A stretch of DNA of 64,000 nt from an uncultured Sulfitobacter sp. (GCF_947497275.1 NZ_CANMFS010000004.1:62001-126000), one strand, 5' to 3'. Counted from the first letter of the stretch, positions 9,165-18,369 are shown. Notes: generated from the letters alone by a model not told the origin. Numbers and translations: made by a program.

Positions 9165-11609
9165 TTACACCTTCACCCGCTCGGAGGTCGGATCGTACAT
9201 CGGCTTCAATGACGCCTCGGCCCTGACGCGCGTTCCCATCACATCGATCTCGTAGGACGAGCCCAACACGTCCCTTGCAACCTCGCCTCGGCAGGGGACA
9301 TAGCCCAGCCCGATCGCAGCGCCCAGATGGTGCCCGTAGGCACCCGATGACAGGTATCCGACGATCTCCCCGTCGCGGACGATTGGCTCGTTGTGATAAA
9401 GCAACGGCGCGGGGTCGGTCAGCCGGAACTGAACCATCCGTGCGTTCAGTCCCGCCTCTTTCTTGCGGAGCACCGCATCGCGTCCGATAAAGCCGGGTTT
9501 CGCCGTCTTCACGGCGAACCCAAGACCCGCCTCAAGGACGTGATCCTCGGATGTAATGTCATGCCCGAAATGGCGAAAACCCTTTTCGATCCGGCAACTG
9601 TCCATCATGTGCATCCCGCACAGCTTCAGATCAAAGTCTTCTCCGGCCTTCGCAAGCACCTCGAACACATGGGCGCACTGGTCGGCGCTGATATAGATCT
9701 CCCATCCCAGCTCGCCGACATAAGACACGCGGTGCACACGCGCGTGTCCCATGCCGATGTCTATTTCCTGCGCCGTACCAAAGGGATTGACCGCGTTCGA
9801 GAAATTGGCGGGCGACACCGCCTGCATCAGGTCCCGCGCACGCGGCCCCATCACGGCAAGCACCCCTTCGCCCGCCGTCACATCCGTAATAACGACGTTG
9901 AAATCGCCCGCATGGCGGCGCATCCATGTCTCATCCGCCCACCGCGTCGCGGCCGGCGTCACCACCAGATAGGCCTGTTCTGACAGGCGGGTCACGGTCA
10001 CGTCCGCCTCGATCCCGCCGCGCATGTTGAGAAACTGGGTATAGACAATCTTGCCCACCGGGACCGAAAAATCACCGCCGCCCACATAGTTGAGAAACCG
10101 CTCTGAATCGCGTCCTTCGACCCGGATCTTGCCAAAAGACGACATATCGTACATGCCCACGTTCTGCCGTACGGCCCTGTGTTCATCTGCGACGTTGTCA
10201 AAGAAGTTTTGCCGCTGCCAGGAATAGACGTAGTCCGGTTTTTGGCCGTCACGGGCAAACCAGTTAGCGCGCTCCCACCCCGCGATTTCCCCCATCACGG
10301 CGCCCCGTTCCAACAAATGCCGGTGAAACGGGGTGCGCCTGATACCGCGCGCCGTGGCTTTCTGCCGGAACGGGAAGTGATCGGCATAGAGCAGTCCAAG
10401 CGTCTCTTTCGATCGTTCGAAGAGAAAGGTTTTGTTGCCCTGAAACGGCTGCATTCGGCTGATGTCCACATCCCCCAGATCAAAGGGCTTCTGCCCCTCG
10501 TCCATCCACTGCGCCAGGGCCATGCCCGCGCCACCAGCCGACTGGATGCCGATGGAGTTGAACCCTGCCGCGACCCAGACGTTGTCCATCTCGGGCGCGA
10601 GGCCAAGGTGGTAGGCGTCATCGGGCGTGAAGGATTCCGGGCCGTTGAAAAATGTGTGGATGCCCGCCTTCTCCAGCATCGGCATCCGCGCGACGGCGGC
10701 TTCGAGGATCGGTTCGAAATGATCGAAATCCTCCGGCAACTGGTCAAACTCAAAGTCTTTCGGGATTCCGTTCATTGCCCAGGGTTTTGCCAGTGGCTCG
10801 AACGCGCCGAGCAACATCTTGCCCGCATCCTCCTTGTAATAAGCGCATTCATCGGGCACCCGCAGCACCGGCATCTGTGTCAGGCCGGGAATGGCCTCCG
10901 AGACGATGTAGAAATGCTCACACGCGTGGAGTGGCACGTTGACGCCCGCCATACGGCCCACCTCGTGCCCCCACATGCCCGCGCAGTTCACGATCATGTC
11001 GGCGGCGATATGGCCGCTTTCTTCCCCTTGCGCCCAGTCGAGGCCGGTCACTTTGCGTCCCGTTCGGGAAATGCCGGTCACACAGGTCCGCTCAATGATC
11101 TGCGCGCCGCCCTGGCGCGCGCCCTTGGCCAACGCAAGCGCGATGTTCGCCGGGTCGCCCTGCCCGTCCTTCTCAAGATAGACACCACCAGTCACCCCTT
11201 CGATGTTGAGATTCGCGTAGCGGTCTTTGACCTCGGCCGGAGATATCTCTTCGATGTCCACGCCGAATGCGCGCGCCATGGCGGCCTGCCGGAATATCTC
11301 CTCGCGCCGCTCATCCGTCAGCGCGACGGTGATCGACCCGCAGCGTTTGAACCCGGTCGCGACGCCGGTTTCCCCCTCGAGCCGGCCATATAGCTCTTGT
11401 GAATACTTAGCGAGCTTCGTCATGTTCGCAGTGGCGCGCAGCTGTGCGATCAGGCCTGCCGCATGCCATGTGGTGCCTGACGTCAGCTGTTTCCGCTCAA
11501 GCAGCACGACGTCTTTCCATCCCAGATGTGTCAGGTGGTAGGCGACCGAGCTGCCGATGACGCCGCCCCCGATGATGACAACGCGGGCGTGGGAGGGGAC
11601 ATCAGCCAT
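9165..11609 (-). CDS. Dimethylglycine/sarcosine dehydrogenase-like flavoprotein with GcvT domain (second copy)
   Basis: The 814-residue protein has an N-terminal DAO-type FAD domain (VVIIGGGVIGSSVAYHL, residues about 1-380), a linker FAO domain, and a C-terminal aminomethyltransferase (GcvT) domain (about 430-810, including YVGELGWEIYIS and RIEKGFRHFGHDIT). TTWHAAG contains the His to which FAD is covalently bound in mammalian dimethylglycine dehydrogenase. Such enzymes oxidise an N-methyl group and pass the one-carbon unit to tetrahydrofolate. It is the last gene of the operon, 11 nt after the homocysteine methyltransferase gene. Substrate (dimethylglycine, sarcosine or another N-methyl compound) is inference. 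Confidence 0.9.
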   Translation of the reverse strand: MADVPSHARVVIIGGGVIGSSVAYHLTHLGWKDVVLLERKQLTSGTTWHAAGLIAQLRATANMTKLAKYSQELYGRLEGETGVATGFKRCGSITVALTDERREEIFRQAAMARAFGVDIEEISPAEVKDRYANLNIEGVTGGVYLEKDGQGDPANIALALAKGARQGGAQIIERTCVTGISRTGRKVTGLDWAQGEESGHIAADMIVNCAGMWGHEVGRMAGVNVPLHACEHFYIVSEAIPGLTQMPVLRVPDECAYYKEDAGKMLLGAFEPLAKPWAMNGIPKDFEFDQLPEDFDHFEPILEAAVARMPMLEKAGIHTFFNGPESFTPDDAYHLGLAPEMDNVWVAAGFNSIGIQSAGGAGMALAQWMDEGQKPFDLGDVDISRMQPFQGNKTFLFERSKETLGLLYADHFPFRQKATARGIRRTPFHRHLLERGAVMGEIAGWERANWFARDGQKPDYVYSWQRQNFFDNVADEHRAVRQNVGMYDMSSFGKIRVEGRDSERFLNYVGGGDFSVPVGKIVYTQFLNMRGGIEADVTVTRLSEQAYLVVTPAATRWADETWMRRHAGDFNVVITDVTAGEGVLAVMGPRARDLMQAVSPANFSNAVNPFGTAQEIDIGMGHARVHRVSYVGELGWEIYISADQCAHVFEVLAKAGEDFDLKLCGMHMMDSCRIEKGFRHFGHDITSEDHVLEAGLGFAVKTAKPGFIGRDAVLRKKEAGLNARMVQFRLTDPAPLLYHNEPIVRDGEIVGYLSSGAYGHHLGAAIGLGYVPCRGEVARDVLGSSYEIDVMGTRVRAEASLKPMYDPTSERVKV

Positions 11610-11620
11610 GGGTAGATTTC

Positions 11621-12523
11621 CTAGACAACGGTGTGGCCCCCAGCCCGCAGGCGGCGGTCAATTTCAGCGATGTGGGCGGGTCCTACTTCGCAGCAGCCGC
11701 CGACAATCGTGGCACCGGCGCCAATCCACGCCATTACATGATCCGCATAGGCCCCGGGCGTGAGATCATCTCGCGCGGTAAGCGCATCGACGGTCGGCGC
11801 ATCCTGTTTGAACGCTTCAGTGATCATGGTGAACCCATTGGCATAGGCACCGAACGGCACACCGCACTCGGCCAGCACGGGCAGGCCTTGGCCAATCGCT
11901 TCGGGGGAAGAGCAGTTGAGCAGGACCGCCTCCGGCCTGTAATGCGCAATCATCGGCAAAACAACGTCAAGCGGTTCGCCCGAGCGCAGTTTCGTACCGT
12001 CCGCGTCGTCAACCGAAAACGCGATCCAGAGCGGTTTGTCCGCCCCCGATTTGAGAACGCCCTGAAAGACGCCTTCGGCCTCCTGAATTGAACAGACCGT
12101 CTCTGCGATCAAAAGGTCGACCTTCGGGCCCATCAGGGAGATCTTTTCCGCAAACCCTTCCGCAGCTTCTTCCACGTCGGGCATCAGGTCAGGCCGGTAG
12201 CTGGCGAAGAAAGGTCCCAGCGCACCGGCGACGCGACCCGTTCCGTGGCGATCGCGCGCATTGGCAGCCAGTTTTATCGCCGTGCGGATCAACTCAGCCT
12301 GTTTGGCTTCCAGCCCGGCGCGCACCAGTCGGCTCTTGTGAACCGCATAGGTATTCGCAGTCGCAACCGTCGCTCCGGCGTTGAAATAATCCGCATGAAG
12401 CTGTTCCACCAGTTCAGGGCGCTCCATCATCACTTGCGTCGACCATAGACTGGTCGCCGGGCCACCGCCGCGGTGCACAAGTTCCTGCCCGATGGAACCG
12501 TCGAGGAGTGTAATTTCTGTCAT
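11621..12523 (-). CDS. Homocysteine S-methyltransferase family (betaine-homocysteine methyltransferase-like)
   Basis: The protein has 300 residues in a TIM barrel, starting TEITLLDGSIGQELVHRGG. The zinc ligands of the cobalamin-independent family are present: a Cys in AVLLNCSSPEAI and the vicinal pair in IVGGCCEVGPAHI. The enzyme moves a methyl group from a donor to homocysteine, forming methionine. The donor could be glycine betaine, S-methylmethionine or DMSP; the flanking dimethylglycine-dehydrogenase-like genes make betaine the most attractive guess. The start ATG overlaps the stop of the upstream flavoprotein gene as ATGA, which implies translational coupling. The track start is upstream of this and is not used. 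Confidence 0.9.
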   Translation of the reverse strand: MTEITLLDGSIGQELVHRGGGPATSLWSTQVMMERPELVEQLHADYFNAGATVATANTYAVHKSRLVRAGLEAKQAELIRTAIKLAANARDRHGTGRVAGALGPFFASYRPDLMPDVEEAAEGFAEKISLMGPKVDLLIAETVCSIQEAEGVFQGVLKSGADKPLWIAFSVDDADGTKLRSGEPLDVVLPMIAHYRPEAVLLNCSSPEAIGQGLPVLAECGVPFGAYANGFTMITEAFKQDAPTVDALTARDDLTPGAYADHVMAWIGAGATIVGGCCEVGPAHIAEIDRRLRAGGHTVV

Positions 12524-14967
12524 GCTTTCAATCTTTCGTTGCGCGGATCCCAAAGAGGTTGATCCGCCTGGACCGTGGCCTTGCACATACGGCCGAAGAT
12601 ATTGATTTCCAACTCGGTTCCCGGCGCGGCCAGATCTTCACGCACACAACCCAGCGCGATGGACGCGTCGATACGGTACCCCCAATCGCCGCTTGTTGTC
12701 TCACCCACGACCACGCCGTCATGATAGACTGTGGACATATAAGGGGCGTCCTGAGCGCCCGCATCGACGATCATGGTGACAAAACGTTTCTCCGCGCCTT
12801 TGGCTTTCTGATCGGCGAGGGCTGCCTTGCCCGGAAAATCCTGTGCCTTGTCGAGCTTGACCCAACGATCAAGACCCGCCTCGAACATGGTGTAATCGGT
12901 CGACAGATCGCCCTTCCACGCCCGGTATCCCTTTTCGATCCGCATGGAGTTAAGCGCGTACATGCCAAAAGGCGTCGCACCCGCGCTTAATACGGCGTCG
13001 AATAGCCTAGGAATGTCGGCAATCGCGGCGTGGATTTCCCACCCAAGCTCGCCGGCGAAGGACACCCGTGCCAAGGCGCAGTCGATACCTGCTACGCTGG
13101 CAGGTTGGATGGTCAGCCATGGGGCAGCCAGATCCGCCTCTGTCCCGATGCTTTCGAACAGCGTACGGGCGTGCGGGCCGGTCACGATAAACGTCGAATA
13201 CCCATCGGTGTGGTCTTCGAGGCTGATACCGTCCGGCAAGTCTGCGTTCAGCACGTCAAAGTCATGCCATTGCGCAACGGCGGCGGTGATCAGCGTAAAA
13301 AAATTCTCGTCATGGCGCATAATCGACATTTCGGTCAATACACGGCCACGATCATCGGGGAAATAGCCGAGCGTCATGCGCCCGACTTTCGGCAAACCCC
13401 CGGCGACCTTGCCGCGCAGGAATTCAGCCGCACCGACACCGGATAGGTTGAAGCGCGAGAAGCCGGGCAAGTCGAGAACGCCGACACCATCGCGCACGGC
13501 TTGCACCTCCTCCCGAACGCGCGCGGACCACGGGCCGTTTCGGTCCCATGTCTGCGTCGCGGCTTCGGAGGTGTCGTCGCCGCTTTGCGCGAACCAGTTT
13601 GCCCGCTCCCAGCCGTTGTAGGCCCCCATCTGGGCACCCAACTCGCACAGCTTGTCGTGCACCGGAGACAGCTTTTTGTTTCGCCCGGCGGGCCATGCGT
13701 GATGCGGGAAATGCATCGCGTATTCGTGACCATACGTCTCCACCGCCTTGCTCAGGCAGTAGTCTTGATCGGCGTAACCGGTAAAGCGGCGCGGGTCGAC
13801 GGCCCACATATCCAACTCGGTCCGGCCATGCATGATCCATTCAGACAGCACCTTTCCCGCGCCGCCGCCCTGCGCGATCCCGAAAGTGAAACTATGCCCC
13901 TCGAACGCGTTCTTCACACCGGGCATGGGGCCGATCATCGGCAATCCGTCCGGCGCGTACGGGATCGGGCCGTTGATATTCCGCCCCACACCTGCGGTTC
14001 CCAAAATCGGCACCCGCGCCATCGCATCCTCAATGTAGAATTCCAGCCGTTCCAGATCGTCGGGATACAGTTGAAAGGAGAAATCCTCGGGCATCGGATC
14101 ATCGGGGGTGATCCAATGCGCGCGACAGTTGCGCTCGTACGGGCCGAGGTTGAGGCCATGCTTGTCTTGCCGCAAATAATAGCTGATGTCGACATCGCGC
14201 ACGATCGGGAGCTTGTGCCCGACCTGCCTGGTCCACGTCTCCAACTCCGCAATCGGCTCGGTCAGGAAATACTGATGCGACATGACCACCATCGGAACCG
14301 TCCGCCCGCCGAAGGGTTTGAACATCTCGCCCACGCGCTGCGCATAGTATCCCGCGCAGTTGACAACGTATTCGCAGCGGATCGTCCCCTTGGGCGTTGT
14401 GATGATCCATTCGTCCCCCTCACGGGCAACACCTGTCGCGGGGCAGAAGCGCTCAATCCGCGCGCCGGCATCCCGCGCGCCCTTGGCCAGTGCCTGCGTC
14501 AGTTGTGCCGGGTCGATGTCACCGTCCAGCGGATCCCACAGGCCCCCCTCAAGGTCGTGAGTTTTCAGAAAGGGATGTGCCTCCTGCAGCTCCGCATGTG
14601 TCATCAGTTTCATGTCGAGCCCTTGATACGCACCCATCGACGCAACCCGCTCGAACTCCATCATCCGCTCGCGCGAATGGGCCAGCCGCAGGGAGCCGGT
14701 GACATGGTAGTTCATGGGATAATCGACATCGTCGGCAAGCGTGCGGTACATCTCCAGTCCGTAACGCTGCATGTTCATAACGGCCCATGAGCTTGAAAAG
14801 TTAGGACAATTGCCTGCTGCATGCCAAGTGGAGCCTGCCGTCAGCTCGTTCTTTTCCAGCAAGACGCAATCGGTCCAGCCCGCCCTAGCCAGATGGTAAA
14901 GCGCGGAAGTCCCGACGACGCCGCCGCCGATGATGACCACACGGGCGGTAGATGGAAAATCGCTCAT
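12520..14967 (-). CDS. Dimethylglycine/sarcosine dehydrogenase-like flavoprotein with GcvT domain (first copy)
   Basis: The 815-residue protein has the same architecture as the downstream paralogue: FAD domain (VVIIGGGVVGTSALYHLARAGW), covalent-FAD His in STWHAAG, linker, and GcvT-type folate domain (SFAGELGWEIHAA, SMRIEKGYRAWKGDLS). The segment after the FAD His (NCPNFSSSWAVMNMQRYG) differs strongly from the second copy, so the two are divergent paralogues and not a recent duplication. Its GAGGAG ribosome site lies inside the end of the gfa-like gene and its ATG overlaps that stop as ATGA. Likely role: oxidative demethylation feeding folate C1 units. Substrate unproven. Confidence 0.9.
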   Translation of the reverse strand: MSDFPSTARVVIIGGGVVGTSALYHLARAGWTDCVLLEKNELTAGSTWHAAGNCPNFSSSWAVMNMQRYGLEMYRTLADDVDYPMNYHVTGSLRLAHSRERMMEFERVASMGAYQGLDMKLMTHAELQEAHPFLKTHDLEGGLWDPLDGDIDPAQLTQALAKGARDAGARIERFCPATGVAREGDEWIITTPKGTIRCEYVVNCAGYYAQRVGEMFKPFGGRTVPMVVMSHQYFLTEPIAELETWTRQVGHKLPIVRDVDISYYLRQDKHGLNLGPYERNCRAHWITPDDPMPEDFSFQLYPDDLERLEFYIEDAMARVPILGTAGVGRNINGPIPYAPDGLPMIGPMPGVKNAFEGHSFTFGIAQGGGAGKVLSEWIMHGRTELDMWAVDPRRFTGYADQDYCLSKAVETYGHEYAMHFPHHAWPAGRNKKLSPVHDKLCELGAQMGAYNGWERANWFAQSGDDTSEAATQTWDRNGPWSARVREEVQAVRDGVGVLDLPGFSRFNLSGVGAAEFLRGKVAGGLPKVGRMTLGYFPDDRGRVLTEMSIMRHDENFFTLITAAVAQWHDFDVLNADLPDGISLEDHTDGYSTFIVTGPHARTLFESIGTEADLAAPWLTIQPASVAGIDCALARVSFAGELGWEIHAAIADIPRLFDAVLSAGATPFGMYALNSMRIEKGYRAWKGDLSTDYTMFEAGLDRWVKLDKAQDFPGKAALADQKAKGAEKRFVTMIVDAGAQDAPYMSTVYHDGVVVGETTSGDWGYRIDASIALGCVREDLAAPGTELEINIFGRMCKATVQADQPLWDPRNERLKA

Positions 14968-15344
14968 GTTTCTAGCTCCTCTTGCGGCACGTTATCCGTG
15001 ATGTCGTAGTAATCGCCCTTCTCGGCTGTGAAGATATGCCGCTTTAGCCGCAGGCCCGTGGGACCGTCTACCGCGCCCAACGCGACACCGGTGTCGGGGT
15101 CGTCCAACCCCTTCCAGAACAGGAACGCGCCGCATGTCGGACAAAACCCGCGCTTCGCCGTGTTGCTGGCGGCGTACCAGGTCGGGGTGCCGGTGATCGT
15201 AAGGGCGTCGTCCATGACTTGCACCGAGGCCCAATGATGGCCCGATTGCTTGCGGCATTGGGTGCAATGGCACGCCGCCGGATCGCGCGACATTCCGTCA
15301 ACTGTGAAGGTAATCGCTCCGCACAAACAAGAACCGTTCAACAT
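14964..15344 (-). CDS. GFA family protein (glutathione-dependent formaldehyde-activating enzyme-like)
   Basis: This 126-residue protein carries the zinc-binding cysteine set of the Gfa/CENP-V fold: CLCGAITF near the N-terminus, then CHCTQCRKQSG, then CPTCGAFLFWKG. The prototype Gfa was described as adding formaldehyde to glutathione; many family members are uncharacterised and that activity is disputed for some. In this operon, formaldehyde from uncoupled N-demethylation is a plausible reason for its presence. It lies 2 nt after the LysE-type gene and its stop overlaps the next start. The ATG giving MLNGSCLCGAITF is used. Confidence 0.9.
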   Translation of the reverse strand: MLNGSCLCGAITFTVDGMSRDPAACHCTQCRKQSGHHWASVQVMDDALTITGTPTWYAASNTAKRGFCPTCGAFLFWKGLDDPDTGVALGAVDGPTGLRLKRHIFTAEKGDYYDITDNVPQEELET

Positions 15345-15346
15345 TT

Positions 15347-15967
15347 CTATCCCCTTTGCGGCACAGACGCGGCGCCCAGCAGAACGCCGTAAATGACAAA
15401 GCACAGCCCCATGAGGCGGCGCATCCAGACGTTGAACACCGCGCCCAAGGCCGCACGGCCAAGCCCCGCGCCGAGGGCCGTGAAACCGGTATAGCTGAGG
15501 GCAGTGAGTGTCAGGGCCGTCGGTACGATGACCGTCATCTGGCCCCAGATCGGGATACCGGGTTGCACGAATTGCGAAAATGCGGCGAGGTAGCCAGCGA
15601 CGCTTTTGGGGTTGATGGTCGCGATGGCGAATGCGCGAATGTACACCGAAGACGCCGGTCGCTGGTTCAGACTTACGGGCCTTGCGGCCATGATCCAGCC
15701 TCGTACGCCGAGGTAGATCAGAAACCCCGCGCCCAAAATCCTGGCGACCGTGAAAGCAAGCGGAGAGGTGGCGATCAGCGCGGTGATGCCCAGTGCCGAC
15801 AGCATCAGGAAAAGCGTCGCCTGCGTGAGGATCGCCAATACGCCCACCAACGCGCTCCGAAAACCAAGTCGCATCCCGTTGTTGATGCAGTTTACCGCGT
15901 TCGGTCCGGGAGTGGTGACGAACACCAACCAGAAAAGCGCGAAAACGGTCCATGCTTCGAAATTCAT
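15347..15967 (-). CDS. LysE/RhtB family exporter
   Basis: This 206-residue inner-membrane protein has about six hydrophobic segments and the family signature FVTTPGPNAVNCINNGMRLGFR near the N-terminus. The family exports amino acids and related small compounds. Within the operon it may export a product such as methionine, homoserine-like compounds or a methylated amino acid; that is inference. I use the ATG with GGAG 9 nt upstream; the track uses a GTG two codons earlier, which sits too close to the same ribosome site. Confidence 0.9.
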   Translation of the reverse strand: MNFEAWTVFALFWLVFVTTPGPNAVNCINNGMRLGFRSALVGVLAILTQATLFLMLSALGITALIATSPLAFTVARILGAGFLIYLGVRGWIMAARPVSLNQRPASSVYIRAFAIATINPKSVAGYLAAFSQFVQPGIPIWGQMTVIVPTALTLTALSYTGFTALGAGLGRAALGAVFNVWMRRLMGLCFVIYGVLLGAASVPQRG

Positions 15968-15979
15968 GCACACACGCTC

Positions 15980-16558
15980 CTAATACACCGGTGGGGCGAT
16001 GACCCAGATCGCCACGGCCGGATCCGGTGCCGGATTGGCCCAGCGGAAGGGTTCGCCACGGATTCGAAAGCTGTCGCCGGGTGCAAGGCTGTGGCTGATC
16101 CCTGCAATTTCGATTTCAAGTCTTCCAGACACAAGATAGCCGACCTCTTGCGTTGGACGTATGACCAGATCCTTGATGCGGCTGTGCGGCAAGAAGGTCG
16201 AATGCACCATTTCGAAGTCGTCCGTCAGATCAGGGGACAACAACTCTTCGACCAGACCCGCAGCCGATGATCCGATCGGCCTGCGTGCGTCGGCCCGCAC
16301 GACAAATCCCGCCTCTGCTGCCGGTGCAGCCGCGTGCCGGAACAGGATCGAAACCGGCACATCCAGACATGACGCAATTTGGCGCAGGTCGGTGATGGAC
16401 GGTTCCGATTTGTCGCGCTCGACCTGGCTCAACCAACCGACAGAGCGGCTCAACCTTTGAGCCATGGTCGCAAGCGTCACGCCCCGCGCCTTGCGTATTG
16501 CGCGCAAATCAGCGCCCAGCGTGTGCGGCGTATCGGGGGTGGCATGCTGCATTGTCAT
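15980..16558 (-). CDS. XRE-type helix-turn-helix regulator with C-terminal cupin
   Basis: In this 192-residue protein the N-terminal HTH (GADLRAIRKARGVTLATMAQRLSRSVGWLSQVERDKSEPSI split around residues 16-65) is followed by a cupin sensor (about 115-190: VGYLVSGRLEIEIAGISHSLAPGDSFRIRG). This is the layout of PuuR/SutR-type regulators of amine and sulfur metabolism. It is the first gene of the operon and lies 12 nt before the exporter, so it probably regulates the operon and itself in response to a small ligand. A short GCCCC-ACC-GGGGC palindrome lies just upstream and could be an operator; this is weak. Confidence 0.9.
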   Translation of the reverse strand: MTMQHATPDTPHTLGADLRAIRKARGVTLATMAQRLSRSVGWLSQVERDKSEPSITDLRQIASCLDVPVSILFRHAAAPAAEAGFVVRADARRPIGSSAAGLVEELLSPDLTDDFEMVHSTFLPHSRIKDLVIRPTQEVGYLVSGRLEIEIAGISHSLAPGDSFRIRGEPFRWANPAPDPAVAIWVIAPPVY

Positions 16559-16639
16559 TGACCGATCTGCTGATTCGAAGGCCCCACCGGGGCTGAGCTT
16601 CGCAGTAATGCTGGTCGAGCGTGGTGAAAAAATCCAGAG

Positions 16640-17098
16640 TTATTTCACGGTCAGGAAAACTTCTTCCAGGATCTTTGCCAGCTCATGCGCGTCCTCTTGT
16701 GTAAACGCGTCCGCCTTATTGCTGTCGATGTCGAACACGCCCAATAGCTGCCCGCCTGCACCGAACACCGGCAGCACCAGTTCAGACCGTGTCGTGCTGG
16801 CGCAGGCGATATGACCATCAAATGTCTCAACATCCGGCACCAGCTGAACCTGTCTCGTTCGCGCGGCCTTGCCGCAGACCCCGCGCGAAAACGGGATGAC
16901 CAAACAGCCGTGTCCCCCTTGATACGGACCGATCTTGAGCATCTCGGGTCCTGTAACCCGATAGAATCCGGTCCAGTCAAAGCGATCGTCACTGTGATGC
17001 ACTTCGCAGACAACGGTGGCCATCAGAGCGACAGCATCGCGTTCGCCTTCCGTGAGAGAACGCAGCGTCCGGGCAAGTGTAGGATATTCGACTGGCAT
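16640..17098 (-). CDS. msrC: Free methionine-(R)-sulfoxide reductase (GAF domain)
   Basis: This 152-residue single-GAF protein reduces free L-methionine-(R)-sulfoxide in the cytoplasm. The three functional cysteines of the family fall at 65 (GGHGC), 75 (GVCG) and 99 (GHIACAS). These spacings of 10 and 24 are the same as in E. coli MsrC (Cys84, 94, 118). The start is the ATG giving MPVEYPTLARTLRS; the track ORF runs about 49 codons further upstream through the thiolase terminator. It lies downstream of thiolase but behind a terminator, so it is likely transcribed on its own. Confidence 0.94.
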   Translation of the reverse strand: MPVEYPTLARTLRSLTEGERDAVALMATVVCEVHHSDDRFDWTGFYRVTGPEMLKIGPYQGGHGCLVIPFSRGVCGKAARTRQVQLVPDVETFDGHIACASTTRSELVLPVFGAGGQLLGVFDIDSNKADAFTQEDAHELAKILEEVFLTVK

Positions 17099-17149
17099 GA
17101 TTGTTCTGTTATCCAGGTCATTCACCGGCCGCTTGGCGGTCGGGGCAGG

Positions 17150-17184
17150 AAATAACTGAACCGAAGTGTCCAGCTTCGGTTCAG
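17150..17184 (-). terminator. Terminator of the acetyl-CoA acetyltransferase gene
   Basis: A perfect 11-bp stem CTGAACCGAAG / CTTCGGTTCAG with a 7-nt loop is followed on the minus strand by TTATTT, 12 nt after the thiolase stop. Confidence 0.85.
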
Positions 17185-17196
17185 GATGTCGGAGAT

Positions 17197-18369
17197 TCAG
17201 ACCCGCTCGATCGCGATGGCCGTGCCTTCGCCGCCGCCGATACAAATCGCGGCAATACCACGCTTGAGTCCCCGTTTTTCCAAGGCGTTCAAGAGCGTGA
17301 CCATGATCCGCGCACCAGATGCGCCGATGGGATGGCCCAGCGCGCAGGCGCCGCCGTTCACATTGACGATGTCATGGCTCAGACCCATCTCGTGCATGAA
17401 GGCCAGCGGAACGACCGCAAATGCTTCGTTCACTTCCCACAAATCCACGTCTTCCTTCGCCCAGCCGATCCGGTCGAGCAGTTTTTGCGCCGCCGGCACG
17501 GGTGCCGTCGTGAACAACCCCGGGGCCTGCGCATGGGTGGCATGCCCCACGATACGCGCGCGCACGGTCAGCCCCTGCGTCTTTGCCGCCTCCTCCGATG
17601 CCAGCACCAGCGCTGCGGCTCCGTCCGAGATCGACGATGAATTCGCCGCCGTGACGGTACCCCCTTCGCGAAAGGCGGGCTTGAGTTGTGGGATCTTGTC
17701 CGGCCGGGCTGTCTGGGGCTGTTCGTCGGCGTTCACGGTCACGGACCCTTTGCGCGATTTGACGTCCACCGGCGCGATTTCGTCTTCGAATGCACCGCTG
17801 GATTGTGCGTTCAGCGCACGGGTGAGCGAGGCGATCGCGTAGTCGTCCTGACGCTCGCGGGTGAATTGATAGGTTTCGGCGCAATCCTCGGCAAAAGTCC
17901 CCATCAGGCGCCCCTTGTCATAGGCGTCTTCCAGACCGTCAAGGAACATGTGGTCAACCACTTGCGCATGGCCCAAACGCGCGCCACCGCGCATTTTCGG
18001 CAGGACGTACGGCGCGTTCGTCATTGATTCCATGCCGCCCGCGACCATGACGTCCGTGTGTCCCAAGGCGATCTGATCGAACGCCACCATAGCAGCCTTC
18101 ATCCCCGATCCGCACATCTTGTTCAGGGTGGTCGCCGGGACGTCCTCTCCAAGACCGGCGGCAAAGCCTGCTTGTCTCGCTGGCGCCTGCCCCTGCCCCG
18201 CGGGCAGAACACAGCCCATCAAGACTTCCTGCACCTGCGCCGGACCGGCACCGTCGAGTGCGGCGCGAATCGCCGCGCCGCCCAATGTCGCCGCCGTGAC
18301 GGAGTCGAAAGCGCCCTGAAAGCCGCCCATCGGCGTCCGGGCCGCACCTGCTATCACCACTTTGCGCAT
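17197..18369 (-). CDS. Acetyl-CoA C-acyltransferase (thiolase)
   Basis: This 390-residue protein has standard thiolase length. The acyl-accepting Cys lies in TTLNKMCGSGMKA (about residue 86), with NEAFAVVPLAF and GGACALGHPIGASGARI supplying the His and second Cys. It condenses or cleaves acyl-CoA in beta-oxidation or in acetoacetyl-CoA formation; acetyl-CoA acetyltransferase is the most likely specificity. AAGGAG lies 8 nt before the chosen ATG, 43 codons inside the track ORF. There is no neighbouring beta-oxidation gene. It is divergent from the STAS/RsbW pair. Confidence 0.93.
   Translation of the reverse strand: MRKVVIAGAARTPMGGFQGAFDSVTAATLGGAAIRAALDGAGPAQVQEVLMGCVLPAGQGQAPARQAGFAAGLGEDVPATTLNKMCGSGMKAAMVAFDQIALGHTDVMVAGGMESMTNAPYVLPKMRGGARLGHAQVVDHMFLDGLEDAYDKGRLMGTFAEDCAETYQFTRERQDDYAIASLTRALNAQSSGAFEDEIAPVDVKSRKGSVTVNADEQPQTARPDKIPQLKPAFREGGTVTAANSSSISDGAAALVLASEEAAKTQGLTVRARIVGHATHAQAPGLFTTAPVPAAQKLLDRIGWAKEDVDLWEVNEAFAVVPLAFMHEMGLSHDIVNVNGGACALGHPIGASGARIMVTLLNALEKRGLKRGIAAICIGGGEGTAIAIERV

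Noticed and set aside
10179-11393. 404-codon plus-strand ORF inside the second DMGDH-like gene
   Set aside because: Third-position GC shadow of a certain gene; composition is rich in Arg/His.
13501-14790. 429-codon plus-strand ORF opposite the first DMGDH-like gene
   Set aside because: Same reason: antisense shadow without motifs or ribosome site.
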